Shown: positions 44,990 through 56,482 of the stretch, in pieces
Numbering within the stretch: the first letter of the stretch is position 1
Layout: every line of letters starts with the position of its first letter
From: Gari tellinella
Lineage: Eukaryota > Mollusca > Bivalvia > Cardiida > Psammobiidae
Assembly (NCBI GenBank): GCA_922989275.2
Contig: OV277871.1
Span: 25,120,693 to 25,184,692 of the forward strand
DNA length: 64,000 nt
Direction of reading: 5' to 3'
Notes under the pieces: generated by a model
What the model saw: the letters and a program-made list of their open reading frames with translations, nothing else
Databases searched by the model: none
Told to the model about the DNA's origin: nothing
Program-made: the position numbers and the translations under genes

Positions 44990-45168
44990 CAAGAAGTAAT
45001 AACAATTTATACAGTCATGACTATGTATCATAAGAAATATTTTCCATATTCTAGCTTAAAGCAGGCTGGAAGTAAAGCAGAATGTGCCTTAAGGTGCATT
45101 CTGCTTTACTGTCAACCTGCTTCGATTACACAACTTAAAACAGGCTATGGAGTAAAGGGTTAAGACGT
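44990..45168. mobile_element. MITE-1b copy
   Basis: Core 1 hairpin at about 45055-45122; right end CTATGGAGTAAAGGG|TTAA. A further half hairpin at 45185-45220. Confidence 0.75.
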
Positions 45169-45355
45169 GTAATTGCTAAGAAGTTAAAGCAGGTTGGAAA
45201 TAAAGCAGAAATCCCCAGAGAAGCTTTAAGCACTCACTTGTCCTAAGCTCTGAAACTGAGCTAAGCATGCTGTAGGGGAAGGGTTAGGAACTAGTTTCTG
45301 TGAAGGAAAGAATTAACAGATGTTAACCCATTACTCCATAAAAATACCTTTTTAG

Positions 45356-45570
45356 CTCACCTGGCACGAAGTGCCAAGGTGAGCTATTTTGATCGCCCTG
45401 TGTCTGTCGTCGACCGTCGGTCAGTTCGTCGTCAAACTTTTTCTTTAAAGATCTTCTTGGAAACCACTGGGACAATTTCTTCAAAACCTATAGGATTGAT
45501 CCTTAGTGCAATATATGAAGATACTGAGTGCTATGTACTGAAGATTATAGTAATTGCCAAGGCATATATA
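45356..45570. mobile_element. AGCTCACCTG-family element, 5' part
   Basis: AGCTCACCTGGCACGAAGTG then a small hairpin and GTCGTCGACCGTCGGTC. Relative of 15631-16882 but without the 162-bp repeats. Confidence 0.55.
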
Positions 45571-46069
45571 TGCTAATGCTAATGATAGATAAGCATTAAA
45601 ACTTGTCTGCTTAGGTTTGCCATGTCTCAGATTGTCTGTTTAGACATGCCATGTGTTAGATGGTCTTTTATGATCTCAAAATAAATTGTGGATTGGGCAG
45701 TGAGCTAGATCATTTGTGTATTCGAATCCATATGTCTCCACCAGACTCCGTGACCCTACTGTTTCGGAGTTTTTTAAAGTTGAGTATTTGTGTTTTATTC
45801 TAGATTAGTATGAAGGGTTTGATGGAGTCATAAGGAGGGTATAGTGGGTGTATTTTAAATATTTCATTTCTTTTTATTTCCGCAAAATGCTTTCCTTTAC
45901 TGCTGTTTTTCTGTTTGATAATGTTTAATGATTACTTGTAGAGGCCAGTTTCAACATTTGAGATGTCAGGACTGTATTAATTTATACTGTATATAGTGAT
46001 ATATTAGAATTAGTATTGCTATATATATATACTTATCAATATAGCATATATAATTATGGTATGGATGTA

Positions 46070-46434
46070 CAGTGAAACATCTCTATTGCAACCACTAAAA
46101 TAAAGACGGATGACAGCTTAAAGCAAGGCAACAGTTAAACAGAAAACTCCAACAGGAGTTTTCTGTTTTACTGTCACCTTGCTTTAACCAGTCACCTGTT
46201 GTAACCCCCCAATAATTTTAGTAACACAATCTAGTGGTAGTAATAGAGAGGTTTTACTATAGTGATATACAGTAAAACTTCTCTATTACGACCACTTAAA
46301 AGAAGGCTAACTGATAGTAATAAAGACAGGTGATATCTTAAAGCAAGGTGACAGTAAAACACCTGTCGTACACACCTAATAATTTTCACAGTTTAGTGGT
46401 GGTAATAGTCGCCTTGTTTTACTGCTGTTTATCC
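46070..46434. mobile_element. Two TA-type MITEs side by side
   Basis: The first (46070-46258) has CAGTGAAACATCTCTATTGC and AATAGAGAGGTTTTACTAT ends and a hairpin GGCAACAGTTAAACAGAAAA. The second (46270-46434) has CAGTAAAACTTCTCTATTAC and a diverged right end. Confidence 0.75.
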
Positions 46435-46490
46435 TTAAAACCAAATTTTTTTGGTCACACTAATTTGTTGAAAAGATGCTAACTAAATGG

Positions 46491-46560
46491 CAAACAGTGT
46501 AGAACCTGATCAGACTACTCTCTTTCAGGAGCAGTCTGATCAGGGTCTACACTGTTTGCT
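46491..46560. repeat. Hairpin core 2 copy
   Basis: CAAACAGTGTAGAACCTGAT pairs with ATCAGGGTCTACACTGTTTG; the loop has a second small stem. Confidence 0.8.
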
Positions 46561-46873
46561 CTGGCTTTTCTGTCCCAATACTTAGGGTTAATAAGGTATT
46601 GATTGGGTTATTATTGGGTTATTACGGTATTTTTTATTGTCTTTTCAATGACTGCTGCAAGAAAGTTTGATATTGCTTGTTGTTCTAATATGATTGTTCT
46701 AACATGATTGACAATTTGAAAAAGAGAAATATGTCGAGAAAATTGCCAGTTGAAGCAATAATGAGACTCCAATTAAGCTTGGGTTATATGTGCATCTTCA
46801 CTCATAGAACACCAGAGAGGAGTATACTTATCCTTTGGCAAACAGTGTACCTATGAAGAGTATTCTTGTCCTA

Positions 46874-46939
46874 TGCAAACAGTCATGACCCAGATCAGAA
46901 GGCTCTTAAAGGAGCCCTATTCTCAGGGTCTACACTGTT
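46874..46939. repeat. Hairpin core 2 copy
   Basis: GCAAACAGTCATGACCCAGA pairs with the following TCTCAGGGTCTACACTGTT half. Confidence 0.7.
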
Positions 46940-47344
46940 GGTGTAGATTTGATGTGAACTTGAATTGTTCTTTTGAATTTTCAAGACACAGATTTGAGTA
47001 CTAATCATTTTCTATGTTGGCAAGAGCTACAGGTATTCTTGTAGAAATACAATGATATTGTCCGTTTGTATTTCAGTGAATTATTGGGTAAATGCATTTG
47101 ATTACTAAGTTAACTTTATTATGGTGTTTTATGGTGTGGTTTCCATCTATAAGCAGATTAGTTTGAGTTGTTTTTCTGAACAGATGTGTTTTGCATTGCA
47201 TTTCGTTCGTTTTCTCCATTGTAATCCTTTCACCCCCAGGAAATGGGCTTAGATTCCTTGTCTGCACTTCTGTTTACCCAATTCAGCCCCAAGACTTCAG
47301 CTGGACATTTCCAGATTCAAAATAAGTCTTGTCCACTTTCATAT

Positions 47345-47556
47345 TGAAGACTGAAGTCAGATTATAAAAGTATCAATTATTATTTATTTCTCCATCTAAT
47401 CCTGTCTTGTGACATCTTTTTGGAATCGTCTTGAAAAGACGATTCCAAAAAGATGTCATAAGACAGGATTAGATAGAGAAATCACAGATTAAATGTATTT
47501 TAAAGTTTTGACTTACGACAATATTTGTCGTAAGAAGTTTTATGAAACGGTCCCAA
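47345..47556. mobile_element. MITE-4 copy, left end lost
   Basis: Central palindrome GGAATCGTCTTGAAAAGACG plus arms ATCTAATCCTGTCTTGTGAC and complement; right end AGTTTTATGAAACGGTCCC. Intact copies are at 54511 and 55102. Confidence 0.75.
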
Positions 47557-47639
47557 GGTGTACAATGAAAGCTTGAATGGTTCAGTATTGCATTCAGATC
47601 AGGAGAGTGTTATCAAATACAAATAATTTCCACCAAACG

Positions 47640-48052
47640 CTATCAGTCGGCAATCATTAGCCGGTCGGTTCATTGCTGATTGATGGGGGTAATGTGATCG
47701 CCGTTTGGGGGCTGTCTTTTGTATGTTTATTCATGTTTATCTAAGATCTAATTGTAGTTATAGTCATTTCTCGGCGGCCTGCTTTGGGCGCTCTACTATT
47801 ATTTCTATCAGTCGGCAATCATTAGCCGGTCGGTTCATTGCTGATTGATGGGAGTAATGTGATCGCCGTTTTGTGGGGCTGTCTTTTGTATGTTTATTCA
47901 TGTTTATTTTAGATCTAATTGTAGTTATTTTGTCCTTTCTCGCTTTGTAGGTACTTTTGTGTAATCTTATGTGAAGCGCTTTTGAACGCACTACCCCTGT
48001 GTGAAAAGAGCGCTATATAAATCTGGTATAATAATAATAATAATAATAATGA
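47640..48052 (+). repeat. SINE-like unit with a 165-bp internal duplication and (ATA)n tail
   Basis: CTATCAGTCGGCAATCATTA begins two copies (47640 and 47806). The unit ends with GAGCGCTATATAAAT and an (AAT)n tract at 48029-48049, a tail style common in SINEs and their partner LINEs. Confidence 0.7.
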
Positions 48053-48339
48053 TGTAACTACTGAGTACATCTCCTAGTTATTGTGCTGGCACAATGGATA
48101 AAATGATGGAACTATTCAGTTAACTCACTCTTATTTGGTGCCCTGTAAATAAATGGTTTGAGAAATGTGTAGGATAGTTCTAGGTAAACTTGAAGACTTG
48201 CAGGGTACCAGACTGTTCCATTTCAGGGACTGTTTGAATCTGTAAGGCAGAGATGACTGGTTTACCTCTTTGGCTCCAGTTTGTGGTTATTATTTGTACA
48301 TTATAGACACACGACTTTGTCTCAATATTGTAAAGCGTA

Positions 48340-48452
48340 AGTTGAATCTTGAGATCATTCTCAAGCATTTGATTGATCAGATTTGAGCTTTTGCTCAGCA
48401 AAAGCTCAAATGTGACCAATCAAATGCTTGAGAACAATATCAGACTCAACTG
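48340..48452. repeat. Hairpin with TTCTCAAGCATTTGATTG arms
   Basis: A near-perfect palindrome around TTTGAGCTTTTGC / GCAAAAGCTCAAA. A shortened relative is at 49978-50065. Confidence 0.8.
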
Positions 48453-48651
48453 GAAAAACTTTAAAACCTTGGGCCTAGGGCTTCAGATAAGAGTGAGAAA
48501 ACTGAACATGTCTATTTTTCCATGGCATTTGACAAAAAGTGGTGATTTAGAGAATTTGCATCGAGTGTAGATCCTAATCAATATTGACTGTGCTTTACTG
48601 GATGTAGACGGTTAACCATTCTCATGCTATTAACTTATATTGATACTTTTT

Positions 48652-49273
48652 GTAAACAGTGTAGACTTGGATCAGACAGCTTATAAAGGGGCTGCATGAT
48701 CAGGGTCTGCACTGTTTTCTTATAGCATCTGTGTGATCTGCACTCTTGAAAAATATGCATATATATTAGATTTTATTTAACATATTCAACCCTAGGGATG
48801 AGTATACTCAAAATAAACAACCATTGGAGCTGTGAAGAGTATACTTGTCCTATGCAAACAGTGCAGACCCTGATCAGAGGGCTAAAGGAACCCTCTGATC
48901 GGGGTCTGCACTGTTTGTCATTTCGCAATATATTATTAAAATCAACCCTAAAAAGTCATAAATAGACAACGAATTTGGATTGTCCATTAAAAGTTTCAGG
49001 GGTTGAACTGTTTGAATTAATTTTGTCTTTAAATATGGTAAATGTCCTGGTATAAGTACAGTTAAACCTCTCTATTACCACCACTAAAGCGTGTTAATTA
49101 TTAGGTATTTAAGACTGGTCACCTTGCTTTAACTCTTTGAACCCTAGTCACACTTATATGCGTCATTTGCAAACAGTGTACATGTGAGGAGTACACCTGT
49201 CCTATGCAAACAGTGTAGACCCTGATCAGAGGGCTCCTTAAGGAACCTTCTGATCAGAGTCTACACTGTTTGT
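48652..49273. repeat. Three core 2 hairpins and a TA-type MITE fragment
   Basis: Core 2 hairpins at 48652-48717, 48854-48918 and 49206-49273. The last two share flanks (GAGTATACTTGTCCTATGCA upstream), so the element is longer than its hairpin. A CAGTTAAACCTCTCTATTAC fragment starts at 49059. Confidence 0.75.
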
Positions 49274-49597
49274 TATTTTGACATAATATTTATATTGTAA
49301 AAATCAACCCTAAAAAGTCAGAAATGGACTGGACTAGATTGACAATTAGAATGTCCATTTAAAGTTTCAGGGGTGAAGGAATTAATTCTAGACCTTGAGT
49401 TTGTAAAATATCTTTCATTATAACATATACATGTAGTTAAAAATGTAAGACTTGTTTGTTCAACTTATTTTGTCTTTGGATACGGTATATGACATTGTAT
49501 TGGTATAGGTATTTACTTTAACTGGAAACTTGCATAGAAAGATTGCTCAAATGTTGTTAACATGTAACTATGTATGTAACCATGATTATATTAAAGT

Positions 49598-49636
49598 AAT
49601 AAAGAAACACATGTGTATGTTACTGTAAAAAATAAA
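49598..49636 (+). terminator. Candidate polyadenylation signals
   Basis: AATAAA at 49598-49603 and 49631-49636 with GT-rich sequence after. Another AATAAA is at 50436. They would serve a very long IAP 3' UTR; none is proven. Confidence 0.2.
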
Positions 49637-49782
49637 GTCTTACAATATCTTCTGTCAGTTATATGTTTCTTTGTGCTGAGATCATTTGTTTGAATACTAA
49701 TCATATTATCATGTTGCTGTATAGATGATGTTGTTCTTTCCAACGAAACACAAATTATTTTTTCTTAAGTGGTTTTGTCAGT

Positions 49783-49925
49783 CTTTCTGCTTTACTTTCA
49801 ACCTGCTATAAGCACCATGTGTCCTGAAACTAGAAACAGACTATGGGTTAAAGGTATAATTCGGAAAATCACGCTTGAAAATATGGAAATCTTAGGATTT
49901 TTCATGATCAACTTATGGCCGACCT
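49783..49925. mobile_element. MITE-1a right half
   Basis: Starts inside core 1 (TTCTGCTTTACTTTCAACCT) and runs through GAAACAGACTATGGG to CTTAGGATTTTTCATGATCA; the last bases are worn. Confidence 0.6.
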
Positions 49926-50686
49926 GCATGCTTATGCGCCTCACTAAGCACACAGCACGTTGCAACACTCTTTTCAGTTGAGTCTAAAGTCGTTCTAAAG
50001 CATTTGATGGGTCAAATGCTTGGGAACACACTCAGACTCAGCTCAAACGCTTTATAACCTTGGACCCTGACATTTGATCTTGCCCTCTGTTGGTTACGGT
50101 TTGCTTAGGTAAAGTGTTGTCTCAGTACTGCAGTTAGGGTTATGCAACTTCACAAACTAATCAACCTCAATGACTACAGCATATTGCATCACCGTTTGAT
50201 GACATTGATTTCTGTGACCTTGGTAAAGGTTTTAGCGTTGAGGTCAGTTATGGTCAATTAAAGTGTTTGCATTTATGTCCAAGCATACGGGCATCCATGT
50301 TTTACAAACACATTTCTAGTGTTCACAATATTGTTTGTGTTGAAGGCTAAATAGAGCATAATATTGTGTGTAGCTTTTTATTACATGTGTATTTAAATGT
50401 ATGATAAATCTTGTTGTATTGTTTCAGTTTATTCAAATAAAAGCACTGCAAGTTTATGGTATTGAATGTGTTTTGATCAGTCTTGACTATTGGGCTATAC
50501 CATACCATCAAAAAGGACTCCCTTTAAACAGTTAAAATTGATAACGTCATGGAAGTTCAGGGGTTCGTACCAAATCCCAAGGTAAAGAGATCTCAGATAT
50601 TGTTGAACATAATCAGTACATAGGTTTGCATAATGATTAGGGTATGAACTGTTTCTCACGGCGTTGGACGACAAAGGGATGATTAA

Positions 50687-51831
50687 CCCTTTACCCAATA
50701 ATCCGTTTATAACATTAATGATCACTTAAGGATGTCGGCCTGTCTTTTTGAGCAGTATGAAATTTCCGAAAAATTTTACGAACTCGTTTTCAAAAAAATG
50801 GTAAGAACTCATTTTTGGTGAATGCATACAGTAATAAAACACTATTTTCCCGGGAAAAAATTGGATTTTCGTTCCGGAAGGGACTTTTTAAGTTTTATGT
50901 CCTATTGTAGTTAACAGCATACACTATTTTCATAGGTTGGTTGTATTTTGTTACATCCGATTTCATTTCAATTTCTCAGAATATAAGCATGAAATTTTCA
51001 TGGTAGTACAGTTTTAGTATAAATTATAGGTAACTCAATAGATAAAATGAAATTTTTTGGAAAAAAAATATTTTTGGTAAAAGTACACAAAAAATTGAAA
51101 AAATGAGAAAAAAATGGATTTTTTTTATAAAATGATCTATATCTTATTTAAAAGGTACGGGACCCTGTGTTTTTATTTGCTATTTCACTAAAACTTTTTG
51201 TTTGCAAGGCTAAAAACAACAAATAAAAAATTTGGTATTTAGTTTGCTACAATTTGTAGGGCAATTTTCACAGTGCCTTATTCTCCCATTATAAAAAAGT
51301 GGGTGGGGTAAATTTTACACCTTTCTGGTGAAATCAAATATTTTTATTTTGGATCTTGAAAAAACATTATTTTCAGGGTTTATTCTTACTATGGTAATAT
51401 AAATTAGGATACTTTTGGTACAAATAGATTGTTTAAATAAAGATTGAAAAACCGTAGTACAAAAAAGTAGGAGTTTTTATGAAGCTTCAATTTTAGGGGG
51501 GTAGCCTTGAAAACTCTCAAATTGTGAAAAAGAAACTTTTTCACCAGTTTTGTCATAGAAACTAATTTTACTATCAGTATGCAAAGTTTGAAGAATTTGG
51601 TATTTACTTTACCAAGGTGCACCTACCCCCTTAAAGCAGGTTGAACGTAAAGCAGAATGTCCCTTAAGGCACATTCTGCTTTACTTTCAGCCTGCTTTAT
51701 AAACTACTATTTGCTAGGCTATATCAAGATATTTGTTATTTTAATTGTTCATGAGGTTATAAATTGGAATTATTTTCTATAGCGGAGGAATAAATTAAAC
51801 ACGCTAAAAGTCGCTAATATGGGGGAAAGGG
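50687..51831. mobile_element. MITE-1b split by a 0.9-kb TTAA element
   Basis: Left TTAA|CCCTTTACCCAATAA. The copy breaks at its internal GATCACTTAA, and resumes at TTAAAGCAGG after the insert. Right flank ends GGGGGAAAGGG. Confidence 0.85.
50730..51630. mobile_element. TTAA-flanked non-autonomous element, nested
   Basis: TTAA (50726-50729) and TTAA (51631-51634) flank 901 bp and the host MITE sequence is restored when one is removed, which fixes the ends. Termini GGATGTCGGCCTG and CACCTACCCCC pair only weakly. It shares GTGGGTGGGGTAAATTTTAC with the 15.0- and 56.5-kb TTAA elements. Confidence 0.85.
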
Positions 51832-52024
51832 ATGATTAAGATGTTGACACACAGTTTGGGCAGATACCTAATAATCAACATAGTTTTAGTGATCGTGTTA
51901 GAGAGGCCTTTACCATATATACCATTGTTACTTAATAAAATTGTTTAATAATATAATATACCAAGATATAGTCTACTTTCAGTCCGAATGACCGCTCAGC
52001 AGACTGTACATTTACTCCCCTGAT

Positions 52025-52300
52025 CATTGAGCCATCTTGCCTACAATATTGAGCACTGCTAACATATGGCGCAATCAAATGCAGCCACAGTACCGGCTCA
52101 GACAATTCACAGGTACCCATTTTAATCCCTGGGTGGGGAGGAGCAATTCGCGGTACATGTCTTGTTCAAGAACATTTCTGTACATCATCGGGGATTCGGA
52201 AAAAAAACCTAGTCAGACCGCTGGTCTGGCGGGGGATCGAACTCACGACCCCTGGTACCGTAGTCCAATGTGTTACCATTGGACTTCTGCCACCGGTAGC
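52025..52300 (-). repeat. tRNA-derived SINE
   Basis: The minus strand from 52298 reads GTGGCAGAAGTCCAATGGTA, then GTCGTGAGTTCGATCCCC (B box), then a body with GGGTACCTGTGAATTGTCTG. It has a tRNA-like arrangement but no intact acceptor stem. Confidence 0.65.
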
Positions 52301-52929
52301 TAAATTAATTCAGCGAACTTTCTTTAATATGTCATAAAATACCCTCATTGCAAGTATGATATGCCAGTTAATTACCATTGATACGTTCGACATGCAGATA
52401 ACACATTTCAAAACTTCGTTAATTTCGTAATGCACTACTTTGCCGTTTATACCAGTTTAGATTTTTAATGTAGTTGTTTCTAGTGAGACCTACCAATAAA
52501 ATCAACAATTTGAATGGATATTTAATAATAATATTTTTATTATTTAGTACCCCAGGGCTCTGCACAATAAAATACTTTCATACATTTTCATATATGAATA
52601 CAGAAAGTTAAATGCATTATTTTTTGTTTAAAAGAAGAAGAGATTTTCCTACCTACCGATCCTATACTTTGGCATGTACCGGTAATAGGAAACACATGTA
52701 TATTTATTTGCCTTGAATAGAAAAAAACTAGAACTATCATTAAAGGTGATTGATACCCCCACCAACCGCCCTATACACAATGCCATAAATACCTAGTAAA
52801 AGCTTGAGCTACTTATTCCTTAGTAAATGTGCAGCAGAACAAAATACAATAATCAATCGAATTTGGATTAACTTCCGCTTGTTGTTTGTCAAGCGTATCG
52901 TGTGGTCTAATCTGTTTGCATACGTAAGT

Positions 52930-53450
52930 GTTCGAGAACCTTGCATTGACATTGGAATTGTTCATCATAAAGTGCCAATTAATGAACCCCCAACGAACAA
53001 GGGGTGGGGGCACGGGACAGGGGTCCGTGTCCCCAATTATTTTGCCAATTTTAGTTGTAGATTTTGTACATAGGTTTACGTTAGTATTTGACATGACCGT
53101 GTTGAATGTGCAAAGCGCCCCCAGAACACACCAGAGAATATCTAGAAAAAAATTCCCGGAGGAGCATGCCCCCGGATCCCCTTGTAACCAGTGTGAACAC
53201 TAATCGGAGTGGGTAGGGTTTTAGGCTAATAGCCGGAGGACAACGTCAGGAAAAAATATCCTTTATTATTAACAATTTGTTTTTTTTAAGTTGAATATTT
53301 ACATAGATTTATATTAGTATTTTACATGTTTGAAATGCGCACACAGCAGAGATTTTCGACGGAGAGCATGCCCCCGGACCCAACTAGAAAGAGCGCGTAC
53401 ACTGATAGGAGCGGGTATGGTAAGGGTTAGAGATTAAAAGCTGGAAGGCA
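52930..53450. repeat. Two diverged direct copies, about 240 bp apart
   Basis: Both carry ACATAGRTTTAYRTTAGTAT, then GGAGAGCATGCCCCCGGA (GGAGGAGCATGCCCCCGGAT in the first), then a GAGYGGGTA block. No coding sense. Confidence 0.6.
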
Positions 53451-53520
53451 ACCTATCCTAGATTAAATATTTTGGGTCATTTGAGTCATGTTTTAAATAG
53501 ATTTATGGTTGTATTATTTT

Positions 53521-54267
53521 AGAAATGAACTGATTTTTTTCGGCGTTCAGTCGAAATGAACGACAGAAAATTATCGGCAAATACCATGTATCGCGCTAGC
53601 GATGCATGGTAAATTTGCCGATAATTTTCTGTCGTTCATTTCGATTGTACGCCGAAAAAATCAGTTCACTTCTTATATTTACAATATATTTGCTGTAATT
53701 TCTAACATTAAATTAAACATTTTGTTAGTACGCATGTGTGTTTAATCCATATTAGAGGTAGATAACACGAATAATGTGTACTCTATAAGGAACAGCCATG
53801 ACCGAATTACTGAAGCCGTGTACACTCGAAAGCAGAAAAATAAGTTCCATTGTTTACATTCTAAGTCAACAACTTGACAGTTTGACGCGAAAAATGCCGA
53901 TTTTTGACGTCATTGGAAGTGACGTCATTTTAAAGAAGAATAAATATATCGGTGTTTTTTGTCATAAAGAAACGCAGATAGCCGTGGTGTATAAGGTATG
54001 TCAATTTTCTTGCAATTAATCTCATTAATAAAGAAGAAATTTAGTCGGGAATCATAGTTTTCACTAATAGGAAGGCATAGATCGGTTAAGAACAAATTTG
54101 GAAAAATCCGCCAAATGTTTGCTGTCCATGTTCCAAAGATTAATTCGCGAATGAAAACTGCATATGCCCCGCCTCCCCTTCGAAACTTATCAACAAGTCC
54201 CGTCCTCTCGAAAAGTGGTGTTTATACGAATTAAACAGCATTTTTTTCAATTGAATTGAATGGGGCT
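53521..54267. mobile_element. Repeat with hairpin end and an internal ORF
   Basis: It begins with a palindrome (AGAAATGAACTGATTTTTTC and complement, 53521-53674), then unique-looking sequence matching the reverse complement of 60316-60720 on both sides of an extra 0.3-kb block holding the 53798 ORF. So the ORF sits inside a repeat. Confidence 0.65.
53798..53995 (+). CDS. ORF with donor inside the 53.5-kb repeat
   Basis: Sixty-six codons from an ATG in GAACAGCCATGACC to a donor AAG|GTATGT. The later part (SDVILKKNKYIGVF, TQIAVVYK) has beta-strand-like alternation. It resembles a first exon, but no later exon was found. The related copy at 60.4 kb has ATA at the start codon and lacks the block. 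Not recognised. Confidence 0.25.
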
Positions 54268-54510
54268 ATTTTAAATATACCTGTTTGAAATGCTGGAAAC
54301 GCCACCAGAAAACACCAGATACCATTTAGGAATAACAAAATTAAAATGAGTTTATTGAGATAAATTGCATCAAATATAAATTAGGACTTTCTTTCTAAAA
54401 ATAAAAAATAATCAACCAATAAAACAAAACAACCATTAATGAACTAAACTTATTGGAAACTGGATGTGTCCATTTGTAATGCCATGGGTAACTGAGTTAA
54501 TTAGAGTCCT

Positions 54511-54757
54511 GGGCCCGTTTCATAAAACTTCGTACGACGAATGTTGCCATAAGTCAGATTATAAAAGTCTCAATTATTATTTATTTCTCCATCTAATATT
54601 GTCTTTTAACATCTCTTTGGAATCGTCTTGAAAAAAAGATTCCAAAGAGATGTAACAAGACAGGATTAGATAGAGCAATCAGATATTAAATGTACATGTA
54701 TTTTAAAGTTTTGACTTACGACCGTTTTTGTCGTACGAAATTTTATGAAACGGGCAC
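54511..54757. mobile_element. MITE-4 copy (GGGCCCGTTTCATAAAAC ends)
   Basis: GGGCCCGTTTCATAAAACTT at the left and AATTTTATGAAACGGGC at the right, with a central palindrome CTTTGGAATCGTCTTG. Confidence 0.85.
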
Positions 54758-55101
54758 CAGTCGCAGTTCGACAGTCACAAGGTCTTGCCCTCAGTCCTCT
54801 GAAAAAAATGAAATAATTGAGTAAATAACATTGTACTCCAGCCATATAGTGGGATGGGTATTGTCTTGTTTAAACAAAACGATACATAAATAATTATGTA
54901 ACTGTTGCCACATGGGTCTGTGACCTTCTGGTTTGATACGAATAATAATAATAAAACAATCTTATTTTTTTAAAAAGAAAATCGTAAAACACGATGCAGA
55001 AGAATGAACTAACAAAAACGTTTGGGTTTTTTGAAATTGTTGACAACTTTTTAAAACTAGGAACAATTTTGAGTTCAGTCACCGAATTACTAATCTAATC
55101 T

Positions 55102-55344
55102 GGGGCCCGTTTCATAAAACTTCGTACGACAAAAACGGTTGTAAGTCAAACCTTTAAAATAAATTTGATTTCCGATTTCTCTATCTAATCCTGTCTTGTG
55201 ACATCTCTTTGGAATGGTCTTTTCAAGACGATTCCAAAGAGATGTCACAAGACAGGATTAGATAGAGAAATAAATAATAATTGAGATTTATATTATCTGA
55301 CTTACGACAACATTTGTCGTACTAAGTTTTATGAAACGGGTCCC
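55102..55344. mobile_element. MITE-4 copy
   Basis: GGGGCCCGTTTCATAAAACT and AGTTTTATGAAACGGGTCCC ends; the long palindrome includes CTATCTAATCCTGTCTTGTG and complement. Confidence 0.85.
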
Positions 55345-55446
55345 TGGTGCCATACTGTTTGCAATGAACAGTATTGTTTTATCATTTACCATTTCCTCAT
55401 CAAATTAGATTTAAATCAGTATAACTGACGTAATTTCAAAACAAGT

Positions 55447-55514
55447 GGCAAACAGTTTTGATCCTGATCAGACGCCGCGTTACGCGGCTTCTGATCAGGA
55501 CCCAAACTGTTTGC
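55447..55514. repeat. Core 2 hairpin with GCCGCGTTACGCGGC loop
   Basis: GCAAACAGTTTTGATCCTGA pairs with TCAGGACCCAAACTGTTTGC; the tip is itself palindromic. Confidence 0.85.
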
Positions 55515-55755
55515 GTAACGCGCTTTATGGCGTCAGTGAGAGCGAACGGGTTAAAGCATTTCCGCACTAGATGCGCTAAATTTATAAAGGCCCGCTGTTA
55601 CTTTTTTTTTTATGGCAAATTCAAAATGAAGTAACAGAGGAAAGTTTAAACGAAACTAAACGCAAACGTTATGCAATAAAATTGAGAAACTTTGTGAAAT
55701 TCTGATCTTTTTTTTTTAGCCTGATCAGATGTCAGGATACCCGACAATGTGCATA

Positions 55756-56076
55756 CAGCGCTCCCTCTCTACAACGACACTCAATGGGAGACAAAAAGTG
55801 TGTGCGTTGTTCGGAGAGAGTCGTTATAGGGAGGGAAATTGGTTTACATTTGCAAACAGCTTGAATCCAGAGCAGACGCCGCGTCACTCATCATTAAGTT
55901 TTTTGTTTAAATGTCCAATATGTAACTTTGTGAAAAACAGCAGACGACAAATTTAAGCAGACGATATTGCAGCCATGAAAAGGTTGGACATAAATGTCTG
56001 GTTTGGGGAACAATGGCAATGGTCGTTCTAAGGAGAGAGTCGTTGTTGGGAGTGCCGTTGTAGAGAGGGAGCACTG
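55756..56076. mobile_element. TA-flanked MITE-5
   Basis: TA|CAGCGCTCCCTCTCTACAAC at the left and GTAGAGAGGGAGCACTG|TA at the right. The core 2 hairpin that other copies carry is reduced here. Confidence 0.85.
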
Positions 56077-56273
56077 TACTAGTTGTAACACCAACGCGTT
56101 TATAGGGAAACTGTTCTTATATGGCCGGAGTGAAGTTATTGGAGAATGGGGGGTATAGTGGAGAATCCGTTATTCTTTCCCGTTTAAACGCAAACGAAAC
56201 GCAAACGCAAATCGCTAAAATGTAGAAAAATAGCATTTCTTGAGATGTCTGATTATTTGTTTTAATCTGAGCG

Positions 56274-56340
56274 GCAAACAGTTTGGAGCCTGATCAGACG
56301 CCGGGTCACCCGGCGTCTGATCTGGCTCCAAACTGTTTGC
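56274..56340. repeat. Core 2 hairpin
   Basis: GGCAAACAGTTTGGAGCCTG-type arms with an ACGCCGGGTCACCCGGCGT tip; nearly perfect. Confidence 0.85.
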
Positions 56341-56482
56341 ACTGGAAATAATAGTTTTAGCGTAAACGCGTTTATTGGGAAAGAATAACGTTTTCTCAAC
56401 TGTAATAAAGAGTGTCTTCAATTGAAAAATCGTTAATAAACAGCAGAAAGTCCAATGAGTTGTCTTATAAACCTTTAATTAA

